Assembly (NCBI RefSeq): GCF_016086655.4
Contig: NC_052140.2
Span: forward strand, 3,410,001-3,474,000
Direction: 5' to 3'
Source of the DNA: Lepeophtheirus salmonis
Lineage: Eukaryota; Arthropoda; Copepoda; Siphonostomatoida; Caligidae
Length of the DNA: 64,000 nucleotides
Shown piece by piece: positions 10,721 through 21,000 of this stretch. The translations under genes were made by a program, and so were the position numbers. The number at the start of each line of letters is the position of its first letter. Position 1 is the stretch's first letter. A model generated the notes under the pieces. That model was not told the origin of the DNA. It ran no database searches and saw nothing but the letters and a program-made list of their open reading frames with translations.

Positions 10721-11959
10721 ATGGTTTTCAATAAGAACGCTCACATTTTACGTTGATAGGTTTCGAAAACGACGTCATATTTGTTATTGCTTCTTTGACA
10801 ACTGTGCTCAAAAATAGTTGTAGTTTCATCATGGAGCAGTACACACTCGAGCAACGCTTTCAAATTATTAGAATTTATTACAAAAGTGGTGAGTCTTTGA
10901 TCCAAACTTTAAGAGCGTTACGCCAATTTATGGTCAACGTAATCAAACTGCAAAATCAACAATTCAACGTTTGGTGAAAAAATTTGAGTCCACATACACG
11001 CTATAAAATGTTCCTGTGCCAGTGAAAAGCAAGATCAAATTTGTCTCTTACGCGCTGTTCTCAATCGTTGATCTCATGACATCCTTGTGGCAAATTTTGC
11101 GAAAAGATCTTGGCCTACACCCGTATAAGATCAAGTTGACACAAGAACTGAAGCCGCTTGATCACTTCAAACGTCGGGAATTCGTAAAATGAGCTGAAGG
11201 AAAATTCGAAAATGATCCTAATTTTCAATGTAAAATCCTCTTCAGCGATGAGGCACATTTTTGGCTCAATGGCTTTGCTAAAAAGCAAAATATGCGCTAT
11301 TGGGACGGAAAACCCCACATGTGATTCATGAGGCGCCATTACTTCCCCAAAAAATACTGTTTGGTGTGGATTGCATGCTAGCGGTGTCATTGGGCCGTAC
11401 GTTTTCGTCGACGATGACAATCGCCACGTTACTGTGAATGGAAATCGTTACCGCGCTATGGTAACCGATTTTTTTTTGGCCTGAATTGGAAGATATGGAC
11501 TTGGACGATATGTGGTTTCAACCAGACGGTGTCACTTTACACACAGCAAATGTTACTATCGATTTATTGAAGAGTAAGTTTGGTGAATGTCTTATCTCCA
11601 GAAATGAACCAGTCAATTAGCCGCCTCGCTCGTGCAAATTCAACCCTATAGACTATTTTCTTTGGGGTCAAGTGAAAGCCCTGGTCTACACCAAAAATCT
11701 GTCGACGTTAGAAGAGCTCATAACAAATATTCAACGCGAAATTGCTGCAGTTTCAGCCAATTTATGCGAAAAATTAGTCGAAAATTGGTTCCACGATTGG
11801 ACTTCGTAAAACATGCACGTGGTGGTCATTCAAACAACATCGAATTGTATTCATAAATTAACTTAAATGAATTTTAACGGCAAATAAAGAAATCGTCAAT
11901 ATCTGAAACCGTTTTCGTTTAATTTAAAAAAAAGTGTGAGCGCTGTTAATGAAAACCTT
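10721..11959 (+). mobile_element. mariner-like transposon with terminal repeats
   Basis: Ends form an imperfect inverted repeat of about 25 bp: ATGGTTTTCAATAAGAACGC on the left and, reverse-complemented, AAGGTTTTCATTAACAGCGC on the right. Both are flanked by TA (10719-10720 and 11960-11961), the mariner/Tc1 target duplication. The plus-strand transposase starts at the ATG at 10831 and is broken by frameshifts. It shows a helix-turn-helix part with LRALR and STIQRLVKKF, then LDHFKRREFVK, then ILFSDEAHFWLNGF, whose SDE holds the first catalytic Asp. Later parts to about 11850 include a C-terminal region. The element is about 1.24 kb, the normal size, but inactive as read here. Confidence 0.85.
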
Positions 11960-11961
11960 TA

Positions 11962-12350
11962 TAAAATAATCTTTCCATATGTTTAAGGTACATCAATATA
12001 TCACTTTTTAGAAAAGGAATTAAAAGGAGTTTACTGTTTTACATTTGTATTATTCAAATTATATTATTTGGAACTAGAAATATTTTTTTTGCTTTATTTT
12101 GCCTTTCAATTATGCGATTAGCATTTTCCCAATGATGCATATAGAATCACTAGCATTTCTGTTGATATGTTCCCAATGATGCCATATGGAATCATTCTTG
12201 TTTTGTGCTTTAAACTCGAAATTTAACTTTGAAATATATATATATATATGTGTTAAATGATGACATTGCAATAAGATTTGGTTCCTAAATGCTATTTTTT
12301 TTCACACACTGATTAATTCGGGAAAGAAAGGGTTAATTATCGATAAAATG
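11962..12350. other. AT-rich spacer
   Basis: No gene seen. A short near-repeat (CCCAATGATGC...ATGGAATCA) occurs at about 12129 and 12172. Confidence 0.35.
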
Positions 12351-12352
12351 TA

Positions 12353-12507
12353 GATGATTTATCAAAAAAATGGAGATATCTGAAGGATAAATATTTCAAG
12401 GATGTAAGGAAGATGAAGGAGCACAACAGTGAAAGTGAAGCGGAAACATAGTGGATGGTAATATTTTCCATTTTTATGATTTTTAAGAAGCAGAAAAAAC
12501 ATATCAG
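12353..12507 (+). pseudogene. MADF-like domain fragment, copy 2
   Basis: Second copy of the segment at 2806-2960. The translation reads DDLSKKWRYLKDKYFKDVRK followed by KEH, a Ser/Glu-rich turn, a stop and a hydrophobic tail. It shares the Trp, Leu and Lys/Tyr spacing of the MADF-like core. Homology with copy 1 stops soon after the domain on both sides, so the mobile unit is not delimited. Confidence 0.45.
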
Positions 12508-12574
12508 CAAATAAGCAATAAAATAATTTAGATTTTACCCAAGAAAACTCATGTAATTCCAGTGACTGGCATTA

Positions 12575-12860
12575 TTCTATGTCCTCACTAGAAATGGGAG
12601 GCCAGCAATTTCAGGGAGCTACTTTCAGGAGACTATTACAATGAAAAGTGAATGTAAAACATATCTAAATGATCATATTTGGGTGGGTTTATAATAATTT
12701 GGAGATAATTCTCGCTCAGAGCGAGTATGGAAGGGTTTACCAGAGCATTTTGTCTTATTCAAATCATTAATCCTTTTCCTCACTGACAATGGGAGGCAAG
12801 AATATTCAAGCGTAAACAGATTTTAGGAGTCCAATATTATGAAAAAGTGATAATCGTTGT
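12575..12860 (-). repeat. Inverted, isolated copy of the 195-bp satellite
   Basis: About one and a half monomers of the satellite found at 27410-28205, in reverse orientation. Shared words include GGGAGGC(A/C)AG at about 12597 and 12790, GAGTATGGAAGGGTTTACCA, and GGAGTCCAATATTATGAA at about 12827. Spacing between the two GGGAGGC words is about 200 bp, near the satellite period. Confidence 0.65.
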
Positions 12861-12869
12861 TCATTAGTA

Positions 12870-13819
12870 ATTCCTTATTCTTAAGTGGACTCAAGCTTGC
12901 ATATGACAACAACTGGCCGAGTCAAAATTTTAATTAGTTTTAATTAAATACTGATGACCAATGTTATATGCCAAAAATAATATGAATAATTGGGCAAATG
13001 TCATTATTCAAAAAAATTCGAATTTAAAAAAATCGTTTGATCAAACCAAAAAACCAAAAACGATCCTTATTTACAAAATATGTAATTTTCTTTTTTTTTG
13101 TTTTTTGCTTAGCAAGAATTATTACGATTTAGAACCATAACTCTCTTTATTTCCAAATCTTAATAAATATTACAAAAAGAACTAACATTGTAATTACCAG
13201 CATAAAACAATAATTTACGTTGTTCTTCCAAAATATTGGAGTAGATATTACTACTATTTGATCAAGTAAGTCTTCAGTGGCACCTGCTGTTAGAAAGTAT
13301 CTTACCTCTAAAGATCTATTTGTCTGACAAGATCTATTTGCAATCAGTAGAAAAACTTGAACATCAGAAGGTGTATGTCTTAGAGCTTGAAAAATTGTGG
13401 TAGTATTGTTCATTTTAGTATTAGAGTTATTTAGAAATTGCTGCGAACAAAGGTCTAATTATTTCCTGGAATACCTTGTTTTATAACTCCAGCTTTCATG
13501 GGAGTTCTGGATATGTCATTTGGAGTCGCTCATGACAGTAAATGTGGAAGAAAACTGTCATCATTTTTGTCCTAATGGATTATTTGTTGCAGATAATTAA
13601 GGTAATAAAGGCTCATTGGCAGCACGGGATGGTTCATAAGTGGTAGTAATATGATTTGTTACGTTGGTAAAAAAGTTCAATATGCGTGTCAATCGAAAAA
13701 TAATTTAATGAGTAGATACAGACATGAAAAATGAATATTATTTTTGGGTGAAATCGTAAACAGATTAACTAAAGCATATTTACTCCAAAAGGGTAAATTG
13801 TATGTGTAAAATGAATATG
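12870..13819. other. No gene recognised
   Basis: AT-rich. A minus-strand open frame at 13147-13413 (88 codons) has no recognisable motif apart from a hydrophobic C-terminal stretch and may be chance. Confidence 0.3.
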
Positions 13820-13910
13820 ACCCCTTAAAAGTAGCTTGCAGTAATTTATAACACTAATTTTTATACCCAAGAAATGTGGTGAGCAGAGTGGAAAACAAAA
13901 GTTACATTTT
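13820..13910 (+). repeat. Dispersed repeat copy 1
   Basis: About 90 bp matching 17607-17700: both read TAGCTTGCAGTA, then ATAACACTA, CCAAGAAATGTGG and AAAAGTTACA in the same order. The second copy lies just upstream of the THAP/P remnant, so this may be the end piece of that transposon family. Confidence 0.6.
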
Positions 13911-14960
13911 CGTTAACTACGCATGGGCCTCGAGCAAAAAGGACATTTTGTAATTCTTTGTTTAAATTTATGAAAGAGTGTTTTTATATATCATATTTGA
14001 CATAATTCTAACATTTTTCTAATATCAACTTTCCAACAGTTCCATTTCCTAAACTGGGAATTGAAGCTATTTAATGATTTTTAAACTTTTGGTTCAACAG
14101 GAAAATACTCGTTATTGATGTAACGTGGTAAAAAAAAATTTTTTTTTATTAAAGTGATACACTTTGAGCAAATATGTATGTGGACTTTAATTTGTACATT
14201 AGCGCTTAAAGTGTTTCTAAACCAATACATTTACTACTTAAATACCTTTTTATTGTGGATTTTTATAAAAAAGTATTTAATATTTCCATATAGTTTGTCA
14301 TTATTATATAACAATATCCCATTAAATATGTATTCAATCAATCAAAGATTTTTTACAGTACAGGTTTCCATTTCATGGCCTTTTTAGTAAGATCCACCAT
14401 TTGAATGATTAATCATTGAAACGTTAGTTTGTAGCACTGATTGTCTCAAATAGTTTATATATCCGAGGAATCAATTATTCAGATTATTAGGTTATTGCTG
14501 TAACAGCATATTTATGTGAAGTAATGATATCTTCCTATTTTGTCAAAAATAAAATCGTCTGCTATGTAATTAGACAAAATGTGGGCAATTGGAGATTAAA
14601 AACAACATTCGTGAATATTGAGGAAACTCACATAATAATTAATTAATATATAATGTATATAAATGAGAAAATTTCATTATTCATTATTCAATACTTATTT
14701 TTATATTTTTTCCAAGGCGGATAAATTTATATATTAATTTGATATTACTTAATTGTACATTACTTATGACGTCATTGTTATTTTATTATTATTTTTATTT
14801 ATTAGTAAACATTCTATTAATTTTGTGTATTAGTATCGATGTGGAGGGAGTTGAGGATTATAAATTAACTGCTTGAGAGACGTAATCATGTAGCCACGAA
14901 GGGAGCTCTTGGTTCTTGTGCTTCACTGCGTATTTTAATTTTATGCTTTGTACTTTGGAG
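13911..14960. other. AT-rich spacer
   Basis: No gene supported. A plus-strand open frame at 14154-14387 encodes a hydrophobic Ile/Tyr/Leu-rich peptide of the kind expected by chance from AT-rich DNA. Confidence 0.35.
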
Positions 14961-15057
14961 ATGACCTACTCAATCTTCCACAATGAGCCAACCCGAAGGA
15001 TTCAGTCTTGCCTCAAAGTTCATCCAGATCTCTTCCTCCGCCATCTTAAGGATCGAG
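14961..15057 (+). CDS. Possible first coding exon of an unknown gene
   Basis: An ATG at 14961 opens a frame that reads MTYSIFHNEPTRRIQSCLKV and continues for 12 more residues to a donor-like GAG|GTAATT at 15057/15058. The peptide is charged and well mixed, unlike the chance ORFs nearby, and base composition is more balanced here. A second ATG at 14982 in another frame would give a different peptide to the same donor. I could not find the next exon; a LINE fills the following 2 kb on the opposite strand. Function unknown. Confidence 0.3.
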
Positions 15058-15239
15058 GTAATTTTTTCACATTCGTAGAATAGATTAAACGAGGTCTACA
15101 ACTCTTTATGCCAAAAATAGCATAACAATTTATGTATCTCTTTAGGATCTCCTCGTGACTTGTTTGTAAAAATACAGGACGGTCCTAATCTATACCTCAA
15201 CCATTTTTGACGTGTATGAGATAATGGATTCTTCAAAAT

Positions 15240-17160
15240 GAGGTTTGGATCCGCATGTTCCATACCATCGCTAATACCAAACCATTGGAACCTTCACCTT
15301 GCGATAGATGAAGGGTCCTTATCTTCAAGACCAATACTAATACTTATTCAACGCAAGGCTCCCGTCTGACATATATTGACCTGCAGAAGTAATCCTTGTA
15401 TTACTAAGGAACTCACTCCTACTGTTCAATCGAGGATTATTATTCAGTGGTTCGTTTGAACCTCATAAACGGAGGACATTTTCAATGGTAGAGCTTCATA
15501 CAGAGCATATCTCCCTCCAATGATTACCCGATCTTTTCACCACTCCAAACATTTCAGATGGACCCATAAAGATCCGTTCAGCAAATTGACCACCAATCCT
15601 TTGTATGATTTTTTTATTTGAATTTCCCAAAAATCACAAGAGCTCCAGAGTAGTTTTAACCACGAGAGATTCAGCGCCTTCCACATACCTTCTATGTCTG
15701 TAGAACCAAGACCCCATCGAGTTGTTGGGGCATTTATCCTCGACCCTGAAACGTATGTCTAAATCTTCTATTAATTTATGTATGTTCTTCACGTATCATC
15801 TATGAAAAAGGGACGTATCTCAACAAATGGAACGTTTTTGAGAGGATATTGATATCCCAGGCCTTCACTTTTTCATATCTGGTGAGTGGAGTATTACTGA
15901 AAAATCTGAAACCTTTCTGTATAGTAGATAAAAAGTTTAACTCATTTATTCGCTCAGGATCGGCACTGCAGCTAGAAACTTTCATTCATATATGAGAAAG
16001 ACAAAATATAATTCGCTAAGACCATCACATGTCTTAAGATAGTCGTCACAGTTGGATAAGATCTGATTCTTCTCGATGTTGATGGAGAGACCTTTTTTTT
16101 TTTTTTTTTTTTTTTTTTTTGAAATCCTGAATGACTGATGGCGTGGGAGATGGAATATAGTAGTTTTTCTTGTCTTCCCGTTAGAAATAAGGTAAGGTCA
16201 TGCGCGTATAAAAAACACTTCAGTGACTTTTCATTTATTTTTAGACGTTCAAAGCTGGAGTTGATAATCTCGTTTAATCCATTCATCGCGATTAGAAAGA
16301 TTGCCGAGCTCCACGCTGAATGCAAAACTTAGAATGAGCACCGGGTATGTCAATGTTCAATGATGAGTTCATAATAATGGCCGAGACCATCTTAACAACC
16401 CCATCCGGCAGTCCGTACCTATATAGCTATTCGACAATGAACTTGTGTATGACACTATCGAATGCCTTTTCGAAGTAGAAAAAAATTGTAGCGCACTTGG
16501 ATAATGCACGTAAGTCGATACCATCTTGTATAGAGTGTGGTATATCCTCTAGTAGGCGTGACGCCATAAAGCCTTTCTGATCCGTTGATATAATATATGG
16601 AATATTCTGGAAAGTATCCGATTTAATATTCCGATGAGTATTTTATATGAGGTATTCAGTAGGGAAATGGGTCTTTAATTTTTAATGTCATACTTTGATT
16701 TGTTCTTCTTTAGAACTTAAGGATCCAGTGCTCTTGAAGTCAGGAATAAAACCTTTATTGAATATTTCCTTAGACATTTCTTCGAGGATTGAAGAAAGTA
16801 AATTTTTAAACCTTTTGAAAAATTCAAAAGGCAACCTTGGTCGTCCAGGGCTTTTAAATTTTTTGTCGTAACCATTGATGAACTTCATAATTTTTTCTTC
16901 TGTGATTGGTGAGTTTATATCCAAAAATATATCACGATTTAGATAATTTTGATCTTTTTTTTTTTTTCAGTTCTTCCAGGATCCCAATTTTTAAACAACA
17001 AAGGTTTCCATTTTGTTGGATCTCTTGTTCAAACAGAAGTCACATAGTTTGTTCGACTTGCAAACCGAACAACCATATAATTTGGAATAAAATCTGCATG
17101 TTTCTACGGATATTTTCTCCGAATCTATGAAAATAAAACATTTCACGGGAACCATTTTTC
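15240..17160 (-). mobile_element. LINE (Jockey/CR1-like order) reverse transcriptase remnant
   Basis: Minus-strand reverse transcriptase spread over several frames. From 16924 downward: ITEEKIMKFINGYDK and FKSPGRPRLPFEFFK match the block before the fingers of LINE polymerases. Then RPISLLNTSYKIL lies at about 16670. At 16325-15980 come SAIFLIAMNGLNEII and KCFLYAHDLTLFLTG, the palm motif C. There the usual YADD reads YAHD, so the first catalytic Asp of the pair is replaced by His. Farther down, KVKAWDINILSKTFHLLRYV (about 15870) and TDIEGMWKALNLSWLKLLW (about 15680) match the C-terminal segment. An A run of 32 bases sits inside the frame at 16091-16122. No intact ORF is left. Confidence 0.75.
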
Positions 17161-17518
17161 AAATCTTTAAAAGCTTAAAAAATGTGTCATCAAAGAAATT
17201 GCTGTGTCCGAAGTTGCATTAGGATCAGTTTACTCATTTGAATATTGAAATGTGATATATACTTATAATAAGAGACCATCACGTTCACAAGTTTTAACAA
17301 TATCCATCATAGCAATTAGGTTGCTGTAATTATATGTATAAGATATAATTCTTCAGAGTCTTGATAATAGTTGAGGAGAATTAGTAAGAAATAAGGAGAA
17401 ATTAAATGTAAAAACCTTCCATTTTAATAAATGTACACATAGGTGATAAGTAAGATTGAAAATAATATATTCTCTCTTGCAACAGAAATGAATAAGAAAA
17501 TAGAAAACATACATTTGA

Positions 17519-17542
17519 AAAAAAAAAAAAAAAAAAAAAAAA
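17519..17542. repeat. Poly-A run
   Basis: A run of about 24 A bases, interrupted by nothing. It could be an old retrotransposon tail, but no body was found next to it. Confidence 0.7.
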
Positions 17543-17606
17543 TGTAGATTGTTGGAGGATAAATTTTATTAAAATATATGTCTGTAAAATAAAATAAAGC
17601 AGAGAT

Positions 17607-17700
17607 GCAACCCCTCAAAATAGCTTGCAGTAGCTTATAACACTAGTTTTTATCGCCAAGAAATGTGGCGAGCAAGTGGAAAATAAAAGTTACAATTGAC
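17607..17700 (+). repeat. Dispersed repeat copy 2
   Basis: Matches 13820-13910 as described there; it abuts the THAP/P remnant that follows. Confidence 0.6.
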
Positions 17701-19020
17701 TAAGAATTCAAAAATCTGCAGCCTCATTTCACAGATAATGACATCACCACCAAATCGGTCGACAAGGAACATGGCCATGGGAGGCAACTAAACAAATATC
17801 TACTACAAAGGTAAGATTGATAAAACTTGTATTACCTAATTTAAAAATTAATGATTCATTTGTAGGCGGTTGAAATATGCAGTGTGGACAAATCTTCCGT
17901 CGTACCTCTGTTCACCTCCACCACCACCTAGACCCGACCAGAGAATCATCAAGCAGCCAAAGGCTCCAACTCGACTATGAGCGTCAAAACGCCATTGGAG
18001 TGGAGATTTTCGTGGAAGAAGAAGTTGAAACAACTCAAGAGCTATATAAGAAGTTATCTCAGGAGACACTCCCCTCAGAATTTACTCTTCTTAAATCGCC
18101 AAAATTATCCCTAGTCAAGCTTGAAGCTACGAGGGCCAAGGGCCTTGAAATAGAAGATGACCAGTGCAATTTCCTACTGTCTAACCCAAAATCACAGGAG
18201 AAGATTGAATCTGTTACAGAAGTAATCAACATAGCTGCATATATTGGATCAAAGGAGGAATTGAAGAACGATGAGGCGTATGATGTCATCATGAGCCTCT
18301 TGCGTAGACGCTATTAGAATCTTCAGACTTGGAGCCAGCTCAATTATCAAAGCTGTCTTTTATCACGGAGCAGATGTTACTACTCTTCAAGAGACCCAAA
18401 GCTAGGAGATACTCACCTGGTCTTCTCTCTGTTGTTCTCCTATGGCAAAACGTGAGCACAGCCCTCTATGGTCAAATCTATAGGTCGAATGCTCTTACAA
18501 TTCTTAGTCCCAAGCATCTCAGACCTCTGTCAATTGTAGTTACGTAGAAACTGGATTGCCTGTTTCAACGGTTAAATATCTCTGAATAGCAGAGAACGCA
18601 ATGTTACTCTCATGATTATTGAGGTGTACTCAGCATAAAGTTTTGAGTTTGTGAGAGGCAAGTTCCTTTCTTGTAAGAACAAGGAAACTACCAAAACAGC
18701 TCTCACATTCATGAACAAGTCTGTTGGATGAAAATATATGGATGTGGTTGCACTCATCCCAGCGGCAAAAATGACTGCAGAATTTATATACAGTCAATAC
18801 ACTCCCATCATGAAGACCCTTTATCAAATCGGGTTCATTGTTGTTGCTGTATCAGTTCACAACCACCCAGCCAACAGGACACTAAGCTTCTTTCAATGTG
18901 ATGGGTGAGAACTTGGTTGTTGAACTCAATGATGGAATTAAAACAAGAGAGCCGAAAGAGAGAATCTATTTAAAAAAATAGCAACGGAAATCAAGCACGA
19001 AAGATTGCGAAAATGCACTC
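17700..19020 (+). pseudogene. THAP/P-superfamily transposase remnant, family 2
   Basis: Plus-strand remnant of a second P-superfamily family, different from that at 35-45 kb. At 17705-17800 the end of a THAP zinc finger is seen (SKICSL with a His, then DNDITTK in frame pieces). A likely small intron with AAG|GTAAGA and TTTGTAG borders spans about 17810-17866. After it come NLPSYLCSPPPPPR, a Glu-rich linker inside the open frame 17877-18317, and then FITEQMLLLFKRPKARRYSP with LLWQNVSTALYGQIYRSNAL at 18360-18500. Near 18590-18870 are NVTLMI, KYMDVVALIPAAKMTAEFIY and IGFIVVAVSVHNHPANRT, matching the RNase H-like catalytic part of P/THAP9 transposases. Frameshifts and stops break it throughout. 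Confidence 0.65.
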
Positions 19021-19833
19021 TAATTTAACATTAACTGACTTATATTTACTATGCAGTTTCATATGATTTTTATTTTTTAATTCTTAGTTACTGTCTACTT
19101 GAAGTATCAATTTATCTTTGTTAATAAAAAAAAAAAATGTTTATAACTTATTTCATGGTTGTAAATCAGGTAAAAGAAGAACTAGAGTTTATATTAATGA
19201 ATGCACGGTAGGCCACATTCTGAGTTGCGCATTTTGAAGTCTGCCATCCCTATAGTAGAGACATCCTTAATATAACAATGGTCAATATTGTACATATTTG
19301 ATGATATCAAACGTGGGGCAAGCTATTTACACACTGATATATTAAATAAGGTACAAATTAAACATGTGAAATGCTATTAAAATAAGAGGATTGAAAGGAA
19401 GGAGATCATCTTAAGATCAATACATAAGAGTACGAATTATGTGTATATAATTTTAATTTGTTAAAAATCAATCAATAAAGTTGTACTTGTGTAAAAAAAA
19501 AATTAGTCATACATCAATTATGATGAATAATTGAATGGTCCAACCTAATTGACATCCACATAATATGTTATAGCATTGACTTCTGATGGAGAAACATGTT
19601 TAAGTGTACGTATGTGAAGCATAGAGATGAATAAAAACCAAAATCATTTTACTTGATCATTTTTATTTTATAATTAATTATTTGAGTTAAAATCCAGGAT
19701 TTGTCACATTTTTAAATATTTTTGTTTTAGTTTGGTATTTGTCGAGTAATTGATTACATGGATATGTATGTACGTATGTAGGTGGATTTAAGTAAACGAA
19801 TCATCACCAAGAAATATCTGTCAGTATAGAGTA
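19021..19833. other. No gene recognised
   Basis: AT-rich spacer before the mariner at 19836. Nothing beyond short A runs was seen. Confidence 0.35.
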
Positions 19834-19835
19834 TA

Positions 19836-20998
19836 CAGGGTCTTGCAGATAAATTTGGACCAAGTTTAAGGCTACCAAGATCCATAGTGAATGGTTCTGG
19901 ATAATACTTTATTTAACAAAATATGAGCATGAGACAATTTTGAATATTTTTTATTCTAGCTATATATTCTGCTTCAAGGAAAGTCTCTAATCGGGATCTG
20001 AAAGCTTTAACGGACTTTGAGACCTCCGCAGTGTCTATGGCCGACTTTAGGGCCTCCACAGAGTTATGGTAGGTTGCACAGGCCTCCCCCTCCAACTTTC
20101 CCTACAAATAAAAATCAAAAAGATTAAAACCAGGAGAGTTAGGTCTTGAAGTCCCAAAAATGAGGCACATTGTCCTTCAACCATTCTTGCACAATCTTGT
20201 ACTTATGGGCTGGGGGTGGAGTCCTTCTGGAAGGTGTACCTTCTGCCTCCAGCCACTTTGTCCATCCAGGGCTTAAGCACGTACAAGTAGACCTCTTTAT
20301 TCACCTTCTCCTTGGGCTTGAAGAAGTAGGGTTGCATGACGTGACCCTCACTGCTAATGATCACGGGGGATGGGGTCTTCGTCTTGAACACCATGGGACT
20401 TCAGACCGTTCTTTACATGCCATCTGTCATTTGATTATGGTTGTTTCTGTACATGTCAACAGTGAATATCTTTTCATCTGAGAAGAACCACAAATTTCCT
20501 CCAGTTTTTTCAAGGAAGACAGGATCTTCTTGTACCTAGCTCTCTGGTGAGCTTCATTGAATCTTTTAACAGGTGTCTCACCCTTAGGACATAGTTTTTG
20601 TACCTTAAGTTCTCATTGATGGACCTCTTGAGCCCAGCCAGGAATATGGGGGTCCTCTTTCTGTTATTCTTGTGACTGTGCTTGAAGCCAGGAATATGGG
20701 GGTCCTCTTTTGGATGATATGCTGGGCATACCCTTGTTTTGTACCTCTTGAGGATGGTGTAAAAGGTACTTTTTGGGTACATCAGGAGTCTGATAGAGTA
20801 TTCTGCGCAATGGAGATCGATCATATCACAGCAGCCCTTTGTTGGTGCTGCATCCTCATGAAGTGGAATTATGTTATGTTTTATCTCATAAAGTTATAAT
20901 TACAACCTACATAACCTTCCAGATAAAATAGCTATAGACATCCCTGTTGTTTCTCTTAACATCCATAAACTTGGTCCAAATTAATCTCCACTGGTCTG
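19836..20998 (-). mobile_element. mariner-like transposon with TA duplications
   Basis: Complete ends: CAGGGTCTTGCAGATAAATT on the left and, reverse-complemented, CAGACCAGTGGAGATTAATT on the right, both running into TGGACCAAGTTTA. TA occurs directly outside each end (19834-19835 and 20999-21000). The transposase is on the minus strand and broken. Seen in order are a helix-turn-helix part (20824 downward, with STFYTILKRYK), SSEGHVMQPYFFKPKEKVNK and KPWMDKVAGGRRYTFQKDS at 20390-20205 (second catalytic Asp in QKDS), and a final SPGFNLFDFYLWGKLEGEA region. In that last block the usual SPDLNPLD motif has Gly in place of the catalytic Asp. A 38-bp stretch is duplicated at about 20635 and 20685 (CCAGGAATATGGGGGTCCTC). 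Size is near the usual 1.2-1.3 kb. Confidence 0.85.
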
Positions 20999-21000
20999 TA

